From NCBI RefSeq assembly GCF_000166275.1, contig NZ_CM001023.1, positions 2,049,001 through 2,113,000 on the forward strand: a stretch of DNA of 64,000 bases, given 5' to 3'. The notes beneath the pieces were generated by a model that ran no database searches, was not told where the DNA came from, and saw only the letters and a list, made by a program, of their open reading frames with translations. The translations under genes were made by a program, and so were the position numbers. This stretch comes from Algoriphagus machipongonensis. GTDB taxonomy: Bacteria; Bacteroidota; Bacteroidia; Cytophagales; Cyclobacteriaceae. Positions 1 through 7,035 of the stretch are shown one piece after another. Numbering within the stretch: the first letter of the stretch is position 1; every line of letters begins with the position of its first letter.

Positions 1-1
1 C

Positions 2-394
2 CGTATGTTTCAGTATGAACAAACTCAGTCAAGGATTGGCGGAACCTTATGGCAAAAGCCACTTTATTATATAGAAAACTCACCTTTGTTCTTCATGGAT
101 AGAGTGAATACTCCTGTGTTAATAATGCATAATGATGAAGATGGTGCTGTTCCTTGGTATCAGGGTATAGAAATGTTTATGGCATTGAAAAGGTTGGATA
201 AACCAGCCTGGTTACTACAATACAATGGGGAAGACCATAATCTAAGACAAAGAAGAAACCGTAAAGATCTTTCTATGCGATTAAGTCAATTCTTTGATCA
301 TTATTTAAAAGGAGCACCTGCACCTTTGTGGATGACAGAAGGATTGCCAGCAGTTGAAAAGGGGAAGACTTTAAAATATGAATTGAGTAATTAA
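2..394 (+). CDS. S9 family peptidase (prolyl oligopeptidase type), C-terminal end only
   Basis: The reading frame is open from the window edge, so only the last 130 or so residues of a longer protein are visible. What remains is the end of an alpha/beta-hydrolase catalytic domain of the prolyl oligopeptidase (S9) family. The segment HNDEDGAVPW contains the expected acid residue of the triad and GEDHNL the catalytic histidine. The nucleophile serine would lie upstream of the window. Bacteroidota S9 proteins of this type usually carry an N-terminal signal peptide and act on peptides in the periplasm or outside the cell; that part cannot be seen here. The ATG at position 5 is internal, not the start. 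A terminator follows at 414-452. Confidence 0.85.
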   Translation, partial: RMFQYEQTQSRIGGTLWQKPLYYIENSPLFFMDRVNTPVLIMHNDEDGAVPWYQGIEMFMALKRLDKPAWLLQYNGEDHNLRQRRNRKDLSMRLSQFFDHYLKGAPAPLWMTEGLPAVEKGKTLKYELSN

Positions 395-413
395 CAAACA
401 CTATAAAAAAATT

Positions 414-452
414 AAATCCGATTGCCTAAAGGAAGGTTATCGGATTTTTTTT
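414..452. terminator. Likely bidirectional intrinsic terminator
   Basis: An AAATCCGAT/ATCGGATTT stem (414-422 with 439-447) is followed on the plus strand by a run of T. On the other side it is preceded by a run of A (about 405-411), which becomes a T run for the minus strand. It sits between the convergent S9 peptidase and thyA genes and can serve both. Confidence 0.8.
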
Positions 453-536
453 GTCCTAATCTAATTTGCCTAATGCTTTATTGAAAATTAGGAATTGCAA
501 TAAAGAACTTGCTATGTTTTTTGAAGTGGAATCAAA

Positions 537-1331
537 TTACACTGCTACCGCAGCCTTGATATGCGGGTGTGGATCATAATTGATCAATTCAAAATCCTCA
601 TATTTAAAATCAAAAATATCTTTGACTTCAGGATTGATTTTCATCGTTGGCAAATCTCTAATTTCTCTGCTTAGCTGTAGTTTAGCTTGTTCTAGGTGGT
701 TGGAATACAAATGAGCATCTCCAAAAGTATGTACAAAATCACCTACTTCTAGATCACAAACCTGCGCGATCATCATGGTGAAAAGCGCATAAGAGGCTAT
801 ATTAAAAGGTACTCCTAAGAATACATCTGCACTACGCTGGTATAACTGACAAGAAAGCTTGCCTTCCGCCACATAAAACTGGAAAATAGTATGACAAGGA
901 GGTAATGCCATTTGGTCCACATCAGCAACATTCCATGCACTTACAATATGCCTTCTGCTATCCGGTTTGGTCTTAATTTGATGGATCAGGTTTTTGATTT
1001 GATCTATCTCACCGCCTTTTCCATCTGGCCAATGTCTCCATTGATATCCATAAACTGGACCTAAATCACCATTTTCATCAGCCCATTCATCCCAAATAGA
1101 GACTTTGTTTTCTTTCAGGTAGTTGATGTTTGAATCACCTTTTAAAAACCATAGTAATTCGATAATGATAGATCTTAAATGAAGTTTTTTGGTAGTTACT
1201 ACAGGGAACCCTTTTGATAAATCAAATCGCATTTGGTGGCCAAAAATGCTTTTAGTACCTGTACCTGTTCTATCTCCTTTTGTAACCCCTTCATCTAGGA
1301 TTTTTTGCATCAAATCGTGGTATTGCTTCAT
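537..1331 (-). CDS. thyA: Thymidylate synthase ThyA
   Basis: This 264-residue protein has exactly the length of Escherichia coli ThyA and aligns with it without visible gaps. It converts dUMP to dTMP using 5,10-methylenetetrahydrofolate as one-carbon donor and reductant. The catalytic cysteine is Cys146 in [12 protein letters not shown]. The folate/dUMP-binding segments RTGTGT (about residues 21-26) and [10 protein letters not shown] (about 125-134) are intact, and the conserved C-terminal KAAVAV end is present. It is a cytosolic homodimer in known relatives. A folA gene, a common partner, is not next to it; the neighbour upstream on the same strand is an EEP-family protein 134 bp away. Confidence 0.97.
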   Translation of the reverse strand: MKQYHDLMQKILDEGVTKGDRTGTGTKSIFGHQMRFDLSKGFPVVTTKKLHLRSIIIELLWFLKGDSNINYLKENKVSIWDEWADENGDLGPVYGYQWRHWPDGKGGEIDQIKNLIHQIKTKPDSRRHIVSAWNVADVDQMALPPCHTIFQFYVAEGKLSCQLYQRSADVFLGVPFNIASYALFTMMIAQVCDLEVGDFVHTFGDAHLYSNHLEQAKLQLSREIRDLPTMKINPEVKDIFDFKYEDFELINYDPHPHIKAAVAV

Positions 1332-1400
1332 GGCTATTATGGTGTTCTACTTGGACGGCAAGTTACTCAGATAGTATAAGAAATGGAACCCCATATCTTA

Positions 1401-1408
1401 CAAAATTA
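1401..1408 (-). promoter_or_regulatory. Possible -7 promoter box upstream of thyA
   Basis: Read on the minus strand this is TAATTTTG, a match to the Bacteroidota TAnnTTTG box, 70 bp before the thyA start codon. No -33 TTTG box was found at the usual spacing, so a chance match is quite possible. Confidence 0.3.
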
Positions 1409-1464
1409 TTCTCTTGGAAAATCAGAGATTTACGTTCGCAAATCTTAAAATAGTTCGAATTGTA

Positions 1465-2511
1465 CTACTCAATGTTGAGCCCTTCCCAGGTAAAGGTTGC
1501 TGAAACTGGATAATGATCTGAGTAATCAACTTCCCTATGTGTTTTAAATTGGATAGGTTTAAGCTGAGGGCTAGCAAAAATATGGTCAATTCTTAAGAAA
1601 ATTAATATTCGATTATAAGTAAACCCAAAACCTCTTCCCATGAGTTCAAAAGCATTTTCAAGGTTTTCGCTTAGCTTGAAATAAGTGTATGAGTAAGGGA
1701 CTTCATTTAAATCTCCCATTAAAATGATGGGGTGGGGACTATTTTGAATGTGTTCTACTAGTAAACTTAATTGCTTACTTCTTTCTAAGCTTCCGCGATG
1801 TAGCTTCCCCAAAGTTTGGCGGTAATTCTCCTTTACTCCTTCAATATTCTCTAAACCTTCAGAATCAATCCGCATGGATTCCAAGTGAGCATTATATATT
1901 CTGATGGTATCTTGATTTACCAATATGTCAGCGAAAATGGCTCCATTTGTTCCGTTTTTGTCAAATACTTTTCCTTCTTGTATGATCGAGTATTTGCTAA
2001 AAATAGCTAGTCCTAAAGACCTCTTTTGAGGGTTTCCCTCAATCACTTGATAGGAACTTTCGAAGCCCATATCCTCGCCTAAAAGTTTGATAGAGTTTCT
2101 TGAAGTGGTAGTGAAATCTTGATAAAACTCCTGAAATACTTTAATGTCCGCTGGATGATCTTGAAGCCAGGTATACACATTGGGATCAAATTTTCCTTCA
2201 TTGTTACTTTTATAAAAGAAATTATGTGCATTATAAGTGAGCACTTTTAACCCTTTCGCATTTTCATTTTTATCATGCCATTGGAAAGTGATTAATGCAA
2301 ATTTATACCCAATGATCAATGCCAATAAAGGAAGGAATGCTATTCTTTTCCAAGAAAGCGTGAGTATGATTAATAGGAATAAATTGATCAACCATATAAT
2401 AGGGATAAAGAACGGCAGTAACCCAACATATGGAAAGTATTCCGGGGAGACGAAAACACTAGAAAATAAAATGAGCGAGCAAAAAAATACTATTCCCGTG
2501 AGGTATTTCAT
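1465..2511 (-). CDS. Membrane-anchored endonuclease/exonuclease/phosphatase (EEP) family protein
   Basis: The 348-residue protein starts with about three hydrophobic segments (roughly residues 4-24, 27-50 and 55-75), followed by an EEP-fold hydrolase domain from about residue 87. Metal and catalytic motifs are present in order: LTYNAHNF, KVFQEFYQD (metal-binding Glu), GDLNEVPYS (Asp/Asn pair), DHIFASP and the terminal SDHYPV (catalytic Asp-His). Members cleave phosphodiester bonds in nucleic acids, lipids or inositol phosphates. The membrane anchor, common in this Bacteroidota subgroup, argues against a DNA repair role, but the substrate is unknown. It is followed on the minus strand by thyA; no functional link is evident. 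Confidence 0.85.
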   Translation of the reverse strand: MKYLTGIVFFCSLILFSSVFVSPEYFPYVGLLPFFIPIIWLINLFLLIILTLSWKRIAFLPLLALIIGYKFALITFQWHDKNENAKGLKVLTYNAHNFFYKSNNEGKFDPNVYTWLQDHPADIKVFQEFYQDFTTTSRNSIKLLGEDMGFESSYQVIEGNPQKRSLGLAIFSKYSIIQEGKVFDKNGTNGAIFADILVNQDTIRIYNAHLESMRIDSEGLENIEGVKENYRQTLGKLHRGSLERSKQLSLLVEHIQNSPHPIILMGDLNEVPYSYTYFKLSENLENAFELMGRGFGFTYNRILIFLRIDHIFASPQLKPIQFKTHREVDYSDHYPVSATFTWEGLNIE

Positions 2512-2743
2512 TGGTAAGTCTTAATGGGCTTCAAAGTAAATGAGCACAAATTGTTTTACGAACTTTTTGGTGGATTTTTATTTAACCTTAACAAATTTCT
2601 AGCCTAATTCGTCTATACTATTAGGATTTAGGTATTGTATCAATTCCTGATATTTGTTAGTTGAAGGAATTCTTTATCAAAAGAAGGCCGGAATTTTGTT
2701 GTAAGGGAGTTAATTACTTATTTAAATGTGAAATTTCAATATC

Positions 2744-3316
2744 ATGAAAACACAAAATATTGTTTGGTATTCGGTTTTTATCGCCACTTTCTTTTTTTCC
2801 TGTGACCCTAAGTCTTCAGAAAGCTTGGAATCATCATCTTCTGAAGAGCTAGCGATGGAAACTGGAGAAGTAGATAACAGGCCAAGTCCACTTGAAGTAA
2901 AAGATGGACAAATAGGCGGGAAATCTTTTAAGATACATTACAGCTCACCTGCGGTAAAGGATAGGGCAATATGGGGAGATTTAGTCCCTTATAATGTGGT
3001 TTGGAGAACTGGGGCTAATGAAGCAACTTATGTAGAGTTAGCAGAAGATTTTAGTGTAGAGGGAGAAATCCTCCCCGCAGGAAAATATTCACTATTCACA
3101 ATTCCGAAAGAATCTACAGATTGGACCGTGATATTTAATTCAGAGTGGGATTTAGAACATGGACATTTTCAATACGATGAAGAAAATGATGTGTTGAGAG
3201 TCGATGTGAGTCCTGTTTGGGAAGAGAATTCTCAAGAAAGACTTGCTATTGATATTGAAAGCCCTGGGATTGTCATCCGTTGGGAGAAGTTAAAACTGCC
3301 CATATCGATAAATTGA
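2744..3316 (+). CDS. DUF2911 domain lipoprotein
   Basis: A 190-residue protein with a lipoprotein signal (hydrophobic stretch to about residue 19, then a lipobox ending FFSC at Cys20) and a Ser/Glu-rich linker. A DUF2911 domain covers about residues 50-150. Recognisable conserved parts are IHYSSPAVKDR, the WRTGANEAT segment and AGKYSLFTIP. The family is widespread in Bacteroidota and its function is unknown. The protein is predicted to be tethered to a cell-envelope membrane. It appears monocistronic, with its own terminator directly downstream; the 232 bp upstream (2512-2743, divergent from the EEP gene) contain no promoter that I can identify. Confidence 0.85.
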   Translation: MKTQNIVWYSVFIATFFFSCDPKSSESLESSSSEELAMETGEVDNRPSPLEVKDGQIGGKSFKIHYSSPAVKDRAIWGDLVPYNVVWRTGANEATYVELAEDFSVEGEILPAGKYSLFTIPKESTDWTVIFNSEWDLEHGHFQYDEENDVLRVDVSPVWEENSQERLAIDIESPGIVIRWEKLKLPISIN

Positions 3317-3332
3317 GCTAATTAGTATAGCT

Positions 3333-3365
3333 GCCCTCAACCATTTGGATTGAGGGCTTTTTTTT
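3333..3365 (+). terminator. Intrinsic terminator after the DUF2911 gene
   Basis: An 8-bp perfect stem GCCCTCAA/TTGAGGGC (3333-3340 with 3350-3357), extended inside by a short CC/GG pairing, is followed by eight T residues. Confidence 0.9.
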
Positions 3366-3509
3366 GCCTTTTATCAAAACTTTATTCTGTGATAAAAATT
3401 TCTCTGATTAAACAATTAACTTCGCTTTATTGTCTAATTCGGCCATCATATTATTGGTTAGTAAGAAGTTCGAATCCCGCGGAATTCTATTGTAAAAGAA
3501 CTGTCTCCT

Positions 3510-5924
3510 ATGAAATATATTTCCTTTTTATTGGCTTTAGGAATCACGATTACACTCGCAATTTATGTTTCTAAGCCAATAGGTCCAGTACCTCCGATTG
3601 CCACATTAATTGACCCGAACCATGGTTTTTGGCAAAATATGATTAGTGAGGATGATCTGGCTGAAACAGAAGTTCTATTGGAAGGATTGAATTCTCCAGT
3701 GCAAATTGTTTACGATAAAAACCTCATACCTCATATTTTCGCACAAAATGAGGAAGACCTCTACAAAGCTCAAGGATATGTTACAGCTAAACATCGCCTT
3801 TGGCAAATGGAGTTTCAAACAAGAGCTGCAGCGGGAAGGTTGTCTGAAATTGTAGGGGATGTAGCTTTAGAGCTGGACCGTATGACTCGTCGAAAAGGGC
3901 TTGGATACGGAGCCGAGCTTGGAATGGATTTTTTAAAAGAAAGTGATCCTGAAACATTAAGGTATTTGGAAGCTTATGCTTCAGGTGTAAACCAATACAT
4001 TAATTCTATTGGTCCAGGACAATTGCCAGTAGAGTATAAAATATTGAATTATAGACCTGAAGAATGGACTCCTTACAAGTCTCTACTTTTGCTGAAATAC
4101 ATGTCAGATATGTTAGTTGGAGATAGGGATTTGGAGTATTCAAATCTCCGTAAAATCCTTGGAGAACAAATGCTGAACAAACTTTACCCTGATTATCCTA
4201 AAGATGCTGATCCTGTAATTGAGTCTGATAAAGTTTGGGAGTTTGAACCTTTGGAAATCCAAAAGCCAGACAGTCTTGAGTACCCCGATGATCTATTATC
4301 CATGAAGCCCTTGGAGCAACCCTTGCCAGGCACTGGATCTAATAACTGGGCTGTAGCACCTTCCAAAACCAAAAATGGTCATCCCATTTTAGCAAATGAC
4401 CCTCATTTAAGTCTGAATCTGCCATCTCTTTGGTATGCAATTCAATTAACAACTCCAGATTACTCTGTAAAAGGAGCCTCTCTTCCAGGGGCTTTAGGGG
4501 TGATATCTGGATTCAATGAAAATATTGCCTGGGGTGTTACCAATGCTACCAAAGATGCTAGAGATTGGTATAAAATCACTTTTCAAGATGAGCAAAGAAA
4601 AGCATACAAATATGGAGACCAGTGGAGGCCAACTAATTTCCGCATTGAAGAAATAAAGGTAAAGGACCAAGATGCATTTTTGGACACGGTCGTTTATACT
4701 CATTATGGTCCCGTTGTTTATGACAAAAGCTTTAGATCAGAGAGACAGGATGTGAATTTTGCGCTAAAATGGACGGTTCATATGGGGTCAAATGAACAAA
4801 AGACATTTTTGTTGCTGAATAAGGCCACAAATCATGAGGACTATAATGTTGCTCTTGACAATTTTACGGCTCCAGCTCAGAATTTTGTTTTTGCTTCAAA
4901 AAATGGGGATATAGCTATGAGGATTCAAGGAAAATTCGCCCTGAAATGGCCTGAACAAGGGAAATTTTTTATGGATGGTGCTGATCCAAGAATGGAGTGG
5001 CAAAAGTTTATTCCAAATGAGCAAAACCCAAGCACTTTAAATCCGAATAGAGGTTTTGTTGCCTCTGCTAATCAACACCCTGTTGCGTCCAGCTATCCTT
5101 ATTACGTATTTGATAATAGCTATGAGCATTATAGAAATAGAAGGATTAACGGAAAACTGAGGGAGATGGAAGATATCACTGTGGAGGATATGAAAAAGCT
5201 TCAATTCGATGATTTTTATTTTCAAGCTTCCGAAGCCTTGCCAACCATGCTGAATTTGCTAGGGGGTGATTATTCTAAAGAAGGAAATACAGAAAAGTAT
5301 ATAAAGCAATTGAAAGAATGGGATTACTATGCCGACCCTAATCAAAAGGCACCTACGCTTTATTATGTTTGGTGGGGGAAACTCTATAATCAAATTTGGC
5401 AAGCATGGGATGATTTTGGCGTTTCGGTAGTAAAGCCAAATAGTTATCAAACCATCCAACTATTAAAAAATGAGCCAAATGACTCTATTTTCGATTTAGA
5501 AAAAACGCAAGAAATCGAAAATGCCAAATCGCATGTTCTTAAGTCCTTTGAAATGATGGTGAAAGAAATTAGCGACTGGGAACAAAATGAGGGAGATTAC
5601 GCTTGGGCAAATTTCAAACAAACTTCCATCCAACATCTGGTTCCTCAGTTTAAGTCATTTTCTGAAACTAATGTATATACCGGGGGAGGAGCGGGCATTG
5701 TAAATGCCACAAGTGAGAGGCATGGTGCAAGTTGGCGAATGGTGGTAGAACTGGGAGATAAGCCAACTGCTTTTGGGATTTACCCTGGAGGTCAGTCAGG
5801 CAACCCGGGTAGTAAATATTACAAGAACTTTATTCCAGTTTGGGCTGAAGGAAACTATTTGGATTTCAACCTAAGATCTCAAAAGGATACAACGAATCTA
5901 CTTTACCAAACTACTTTAAAATAA
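3510..5924 (+). CDS. Penicillin acylase family protein (Ntn hydrolase)
   Basis: The 804-residue precursor begins with a hydrophobic signal/anchor (about residues 4-20) and has the usual order of the family: an alpha chain, a spacer, and a beta chain that begins at an autocatalytically exposed serine. The junction is visible at PGTGSNNWAV, making about Ser277 the N-terminal nucleophile. The following AND PHL region and the later Asn-containing segments fit the oxyanion and active-site residues. Family members hydrolyse amides such as penicillins, acyl-homoserine lactones or cyclic lipopeptides in the periplasm; substrate cannot be read from sequence. A small membrane protein gene follows after only 4 bp, suggesting co-transcription. 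Confidence 0.92.
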   Translation: MKYISFLLALGITITLAIYVSKPIGPVPPIATLIDPNHGFWQNMISEDDLAETEVLLEGLNSPVQIVYDKNLIPHIFAQNEEDLYKAQGYVTAKHRLWQMEFQTRAAAGRLSEIVGDVALELDRMTRRKGLGYGAELGMDFLKESDPETLRYLEAYASGVNQYINSIGPGQLPVEYKILNYRPEEWTPYKSLLLLKYMSDMLVGDRDLEYSNLRKILGEQMLNKLYPDYPKDADPVIESDKVWEFEPLEIQKPDSLEYPDDLLSMKPLEQPLPGTGSNNWAVAPSKTKNGHPILANDPHLSLNLPSLWYAIQLTTPDYSVKGASLPGALGVISGFNENIAWGVTNATKDARDWYKITFQDEQRKAYKYGDQWRPTNFRIEEIKVKDQDAFLDTVVYTHYGPVVYDKSFRSERQDVNFALKWTVHMGSNEQKTFLLLNKATNHEDYNVALDNFTAPAQNFVFASKNGDIAMRIQGKFALKWPEQGKFFMDGADPRMEWQKFIPNEQNPSTLNPNRGFVASANQHPVASSYPYYVFDNSYEHYRNRRINGKLREMEDITVEDMKKLQFDDFYFQASEALPTMLNLLGGDYSKEGNTEKYIKQLKEWDYYADPNQKAPTLYYVWWGKLYNQIWQAWDDFGVSVVKPNSYQTIQLLKNEPNDSIFDLEKTQEIENAKSHVLKSFEMMVKEISDWEQNEGDYAWANFKQTSIQHLVPQFKSFSETNVYTGGGAGIVNATSERHGASWRMVVELGDKPTAFGIYPGGQSGNPGSKYYKNFIPVWAEGNYLDFNLRSQKDTTNLLYQTTLK

Positions 5925-5928
5925 GCTT

Positions 5929-6300
5929 ATGAAATTTATAGCATTGACTTTATTGAGCGTGTTGATAGTGGTTTTTCTAAATCCCATATTTCCCTACTGG
6001 ATAGTCATGATCCTTATTGGGATAGGAGCATTTCTTATTTGGGGGAAGCCAATAGGTGCCTTCTTTGCTGGTGCTTTGGGAATGGGTTTGGCTTGGTTAG
6101 GTCAAACAGTTTTTCTAAGTATGACCACTAATAGCCCTTTACCGGATCAAATGGCTGAGATTATGGACTTAGGTTCAGGAGTTACACTTTCCGCAATCAC
6201 CGGATTTATTGGGTTTTTATTAGGTGGATTTAGTGCGCTTTCTGGCTGTTTATTAAGGAATTTATTCAAAAGGAAACCAAATAATATTTACAAAGGTTAA
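5929..6300 (+). CDS. Small membrane protein of unknown function
   Basis: A 123-residue protein made mostly of hydrophobic helices: about residues 3-22, 24-42, 45-66 and 88-112, ending in a basic tail (LFKRKP). I do not recognise the family. It starts 4 bp after the penicillin acylase gene and is probably co-transcribed with it. It is the last gene before the polysaccharide locus. Confidence 0.7.
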   Translation: MKFIALTLLSVLIVVFLNPIFPYWIVMILIGIGAFLIWGKPIGAFFAGALGMGLAWLGQTVFLSMTTNSPLPDQMAEIMDLGSGVTLSAITGFIGFLLGGFSALSGCLLRNLFKRKPNNIYKG

Positions 6301-6374
6301 ATCACCCAAAAAGTTGGTTATAGAGCATAATTATTCACTCAAATTTCACAAATTGTTTTTTCAGTTAAGGCTAA

Positions 6375-6393
6375 TGAGTACCTTTGTTACTCA
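6375..6393 (+). promoter_or_regulatory. Promoter with overlapping palindromic operator, unit 1
   Basis: TGAGTA (6375-6380) and TACTCA (6388-6393) form a perfect 6-bp inverted repeat separated by 7 bp. The repeat contains TACCTTTG (6379-6386), a TAnnTTTG -7 box. A weak TTG lies at 6353-6355, somewhat far for a -33 box. Transcription should begin near 6391-6395, about 20 nt before the regulator ATG at 6414. The same arrangement recurs at 23751-23769; over 23 bp the two sites differ at three positions. The overlap of palindrome and -7 box fits repression. Confidence 0.75.
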
Positions 6394-6413
6394 CTATTAA
6401 AAGTGGATTTTTT

Positions 6414-6932
6414 ATGCTTGAATCCTTAATTACTTCAAAAACACGATTAAGACTTTTGGTTAAGTTTTTTGTCAACTCCAATACGCACAGTCATTTGAGA
6501 GGATTGGCAGATGAATTTGGTGAGTCAACCAATGCCATTCGAAAAGAATTAAATAACCTAACTCAAGCGGGAATACTGGAAAGGCATTCTGATAAGAATA
6601 AAATTGAATACCAAGCAAATATTAAGCACCCATTCTTTTCTAATATCCAAGAAATCATTCGTAAGTATTTGGGCTTGGACAAATTGCTGGAGCAGATATT
6701 GGATAGAATGGGAGAAGTGAATCAAGTGATCTTGGTAGGTGATATGGCAAAAGGTATTGACTCTGGGAAAATTGATGTGATCGTATCAGGTGATAGTTTG
6801 AATAGTGAATACATCAATCACCTGACGACAAGGGTAGAAGACTTGATTGAAAGAAAAGTGGTATTCACCTTGCTTGGAGAGAGAGTGACTTCTCCAGGTT
6901 TGGTGTTGTTTGATAAAGAAACGGGAATATAA
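6414..6932 (+). CDS. Winged helix-turn-helix regulator with C-terminal nucleotidyltransferase-like domain
   Basis: The 172-residue product has a winged helix-turn-helix at about residues 5-70; the probable recognition helix is ESTNAIRKELNNL. The C-terminal half (about 103-150) contains GDMAKGIDSGKIDVIVSG, which resembles a minimal nucleotidyltransferase fold without its full metal-binding Asp pair. The start was set at ATG 6414 because a longer reading frame would begin with TTG at 6384, inside the promoter box. Similar proteins are frequent beside Bacteroidota exopolysaccharide loci. Its position right behind the palindromic operator suggests autoregulation, and the second copy of that operator suggests control of unit 2. 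DNA binding is inferred, not shown. Confidence 0.8.
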   Translation: MLESLITSKTRLRLLVKFFVNSNTHSHLRGLADEFGESTNAIRKELNNLTQAGILERHSDKNKIEYQANIKHPFFSNIQEIIRKYLGLDKLLEQILDRMGEVNQVILVGDMAKGIDSGKIDVIVSGDSLNSEYINHLTTRVEDLIERKVVFTLLGERVTSPGLVLFDKETGI

Positions 6933-6969
6933 TTTCCTATAAATAATGTTCAATTCATAAGCGCAAAAT

Positions 6970-6992
6970 TGTGACTGAAAGGGCGAAGCTGT
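6970..6992 (+). promoter_or_regulatory. Conserved 23-nt leader element, copy 1 (ops/JUMPstart-like candidate)
   Basis: This sequence, containing the core GAAAGGGCGAAGCTGT, lies in the 103-bp gap between the regulator and the SLBB export gene. It recurs at 23899-23921 with a single mismatch (22 of 23). No other copy was noticed. The GGCGAAGC part resembles the E. coli ops core GGCGGTAGC and could form the same tiny GC-closed hairpin. It is proposed as a recruitment site for a NusG-family antiterminator; this is inference. An apparent GTG start at 6991 falls inside the element and is unlikely to be used. Confidence 0.65.
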
Positions 6993-7035
6993 GCACAGAG
7001 GTCTTGAATTAAAAAAAAATATTGCAAATTACTTT

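Noticed and set aside
3461-3480. TTCGAATCCCGC, like the T-loop and 3' stem of a tRNA
   Set aside because: The preceding bases (GTAAGAAG) cannot form the T-stem, and no anticodon or acceptor arm is present. It is at most a remnant of a tRNA end, and chance is as likely.
6384-6413. TTG start giving the winged-helix regulator ten extra residues
   Set aside because: The TTG lies inside the TAnnTTTG promoter box, upstream of the expected transcription start; the ATG at 6414 fits.
6991-7035. GTG start for the SLBB protein
   Set aside because: It falls within the conserved 23-nt element; the ATG at 7036 has an A-rich leader and still includes the signal segment.
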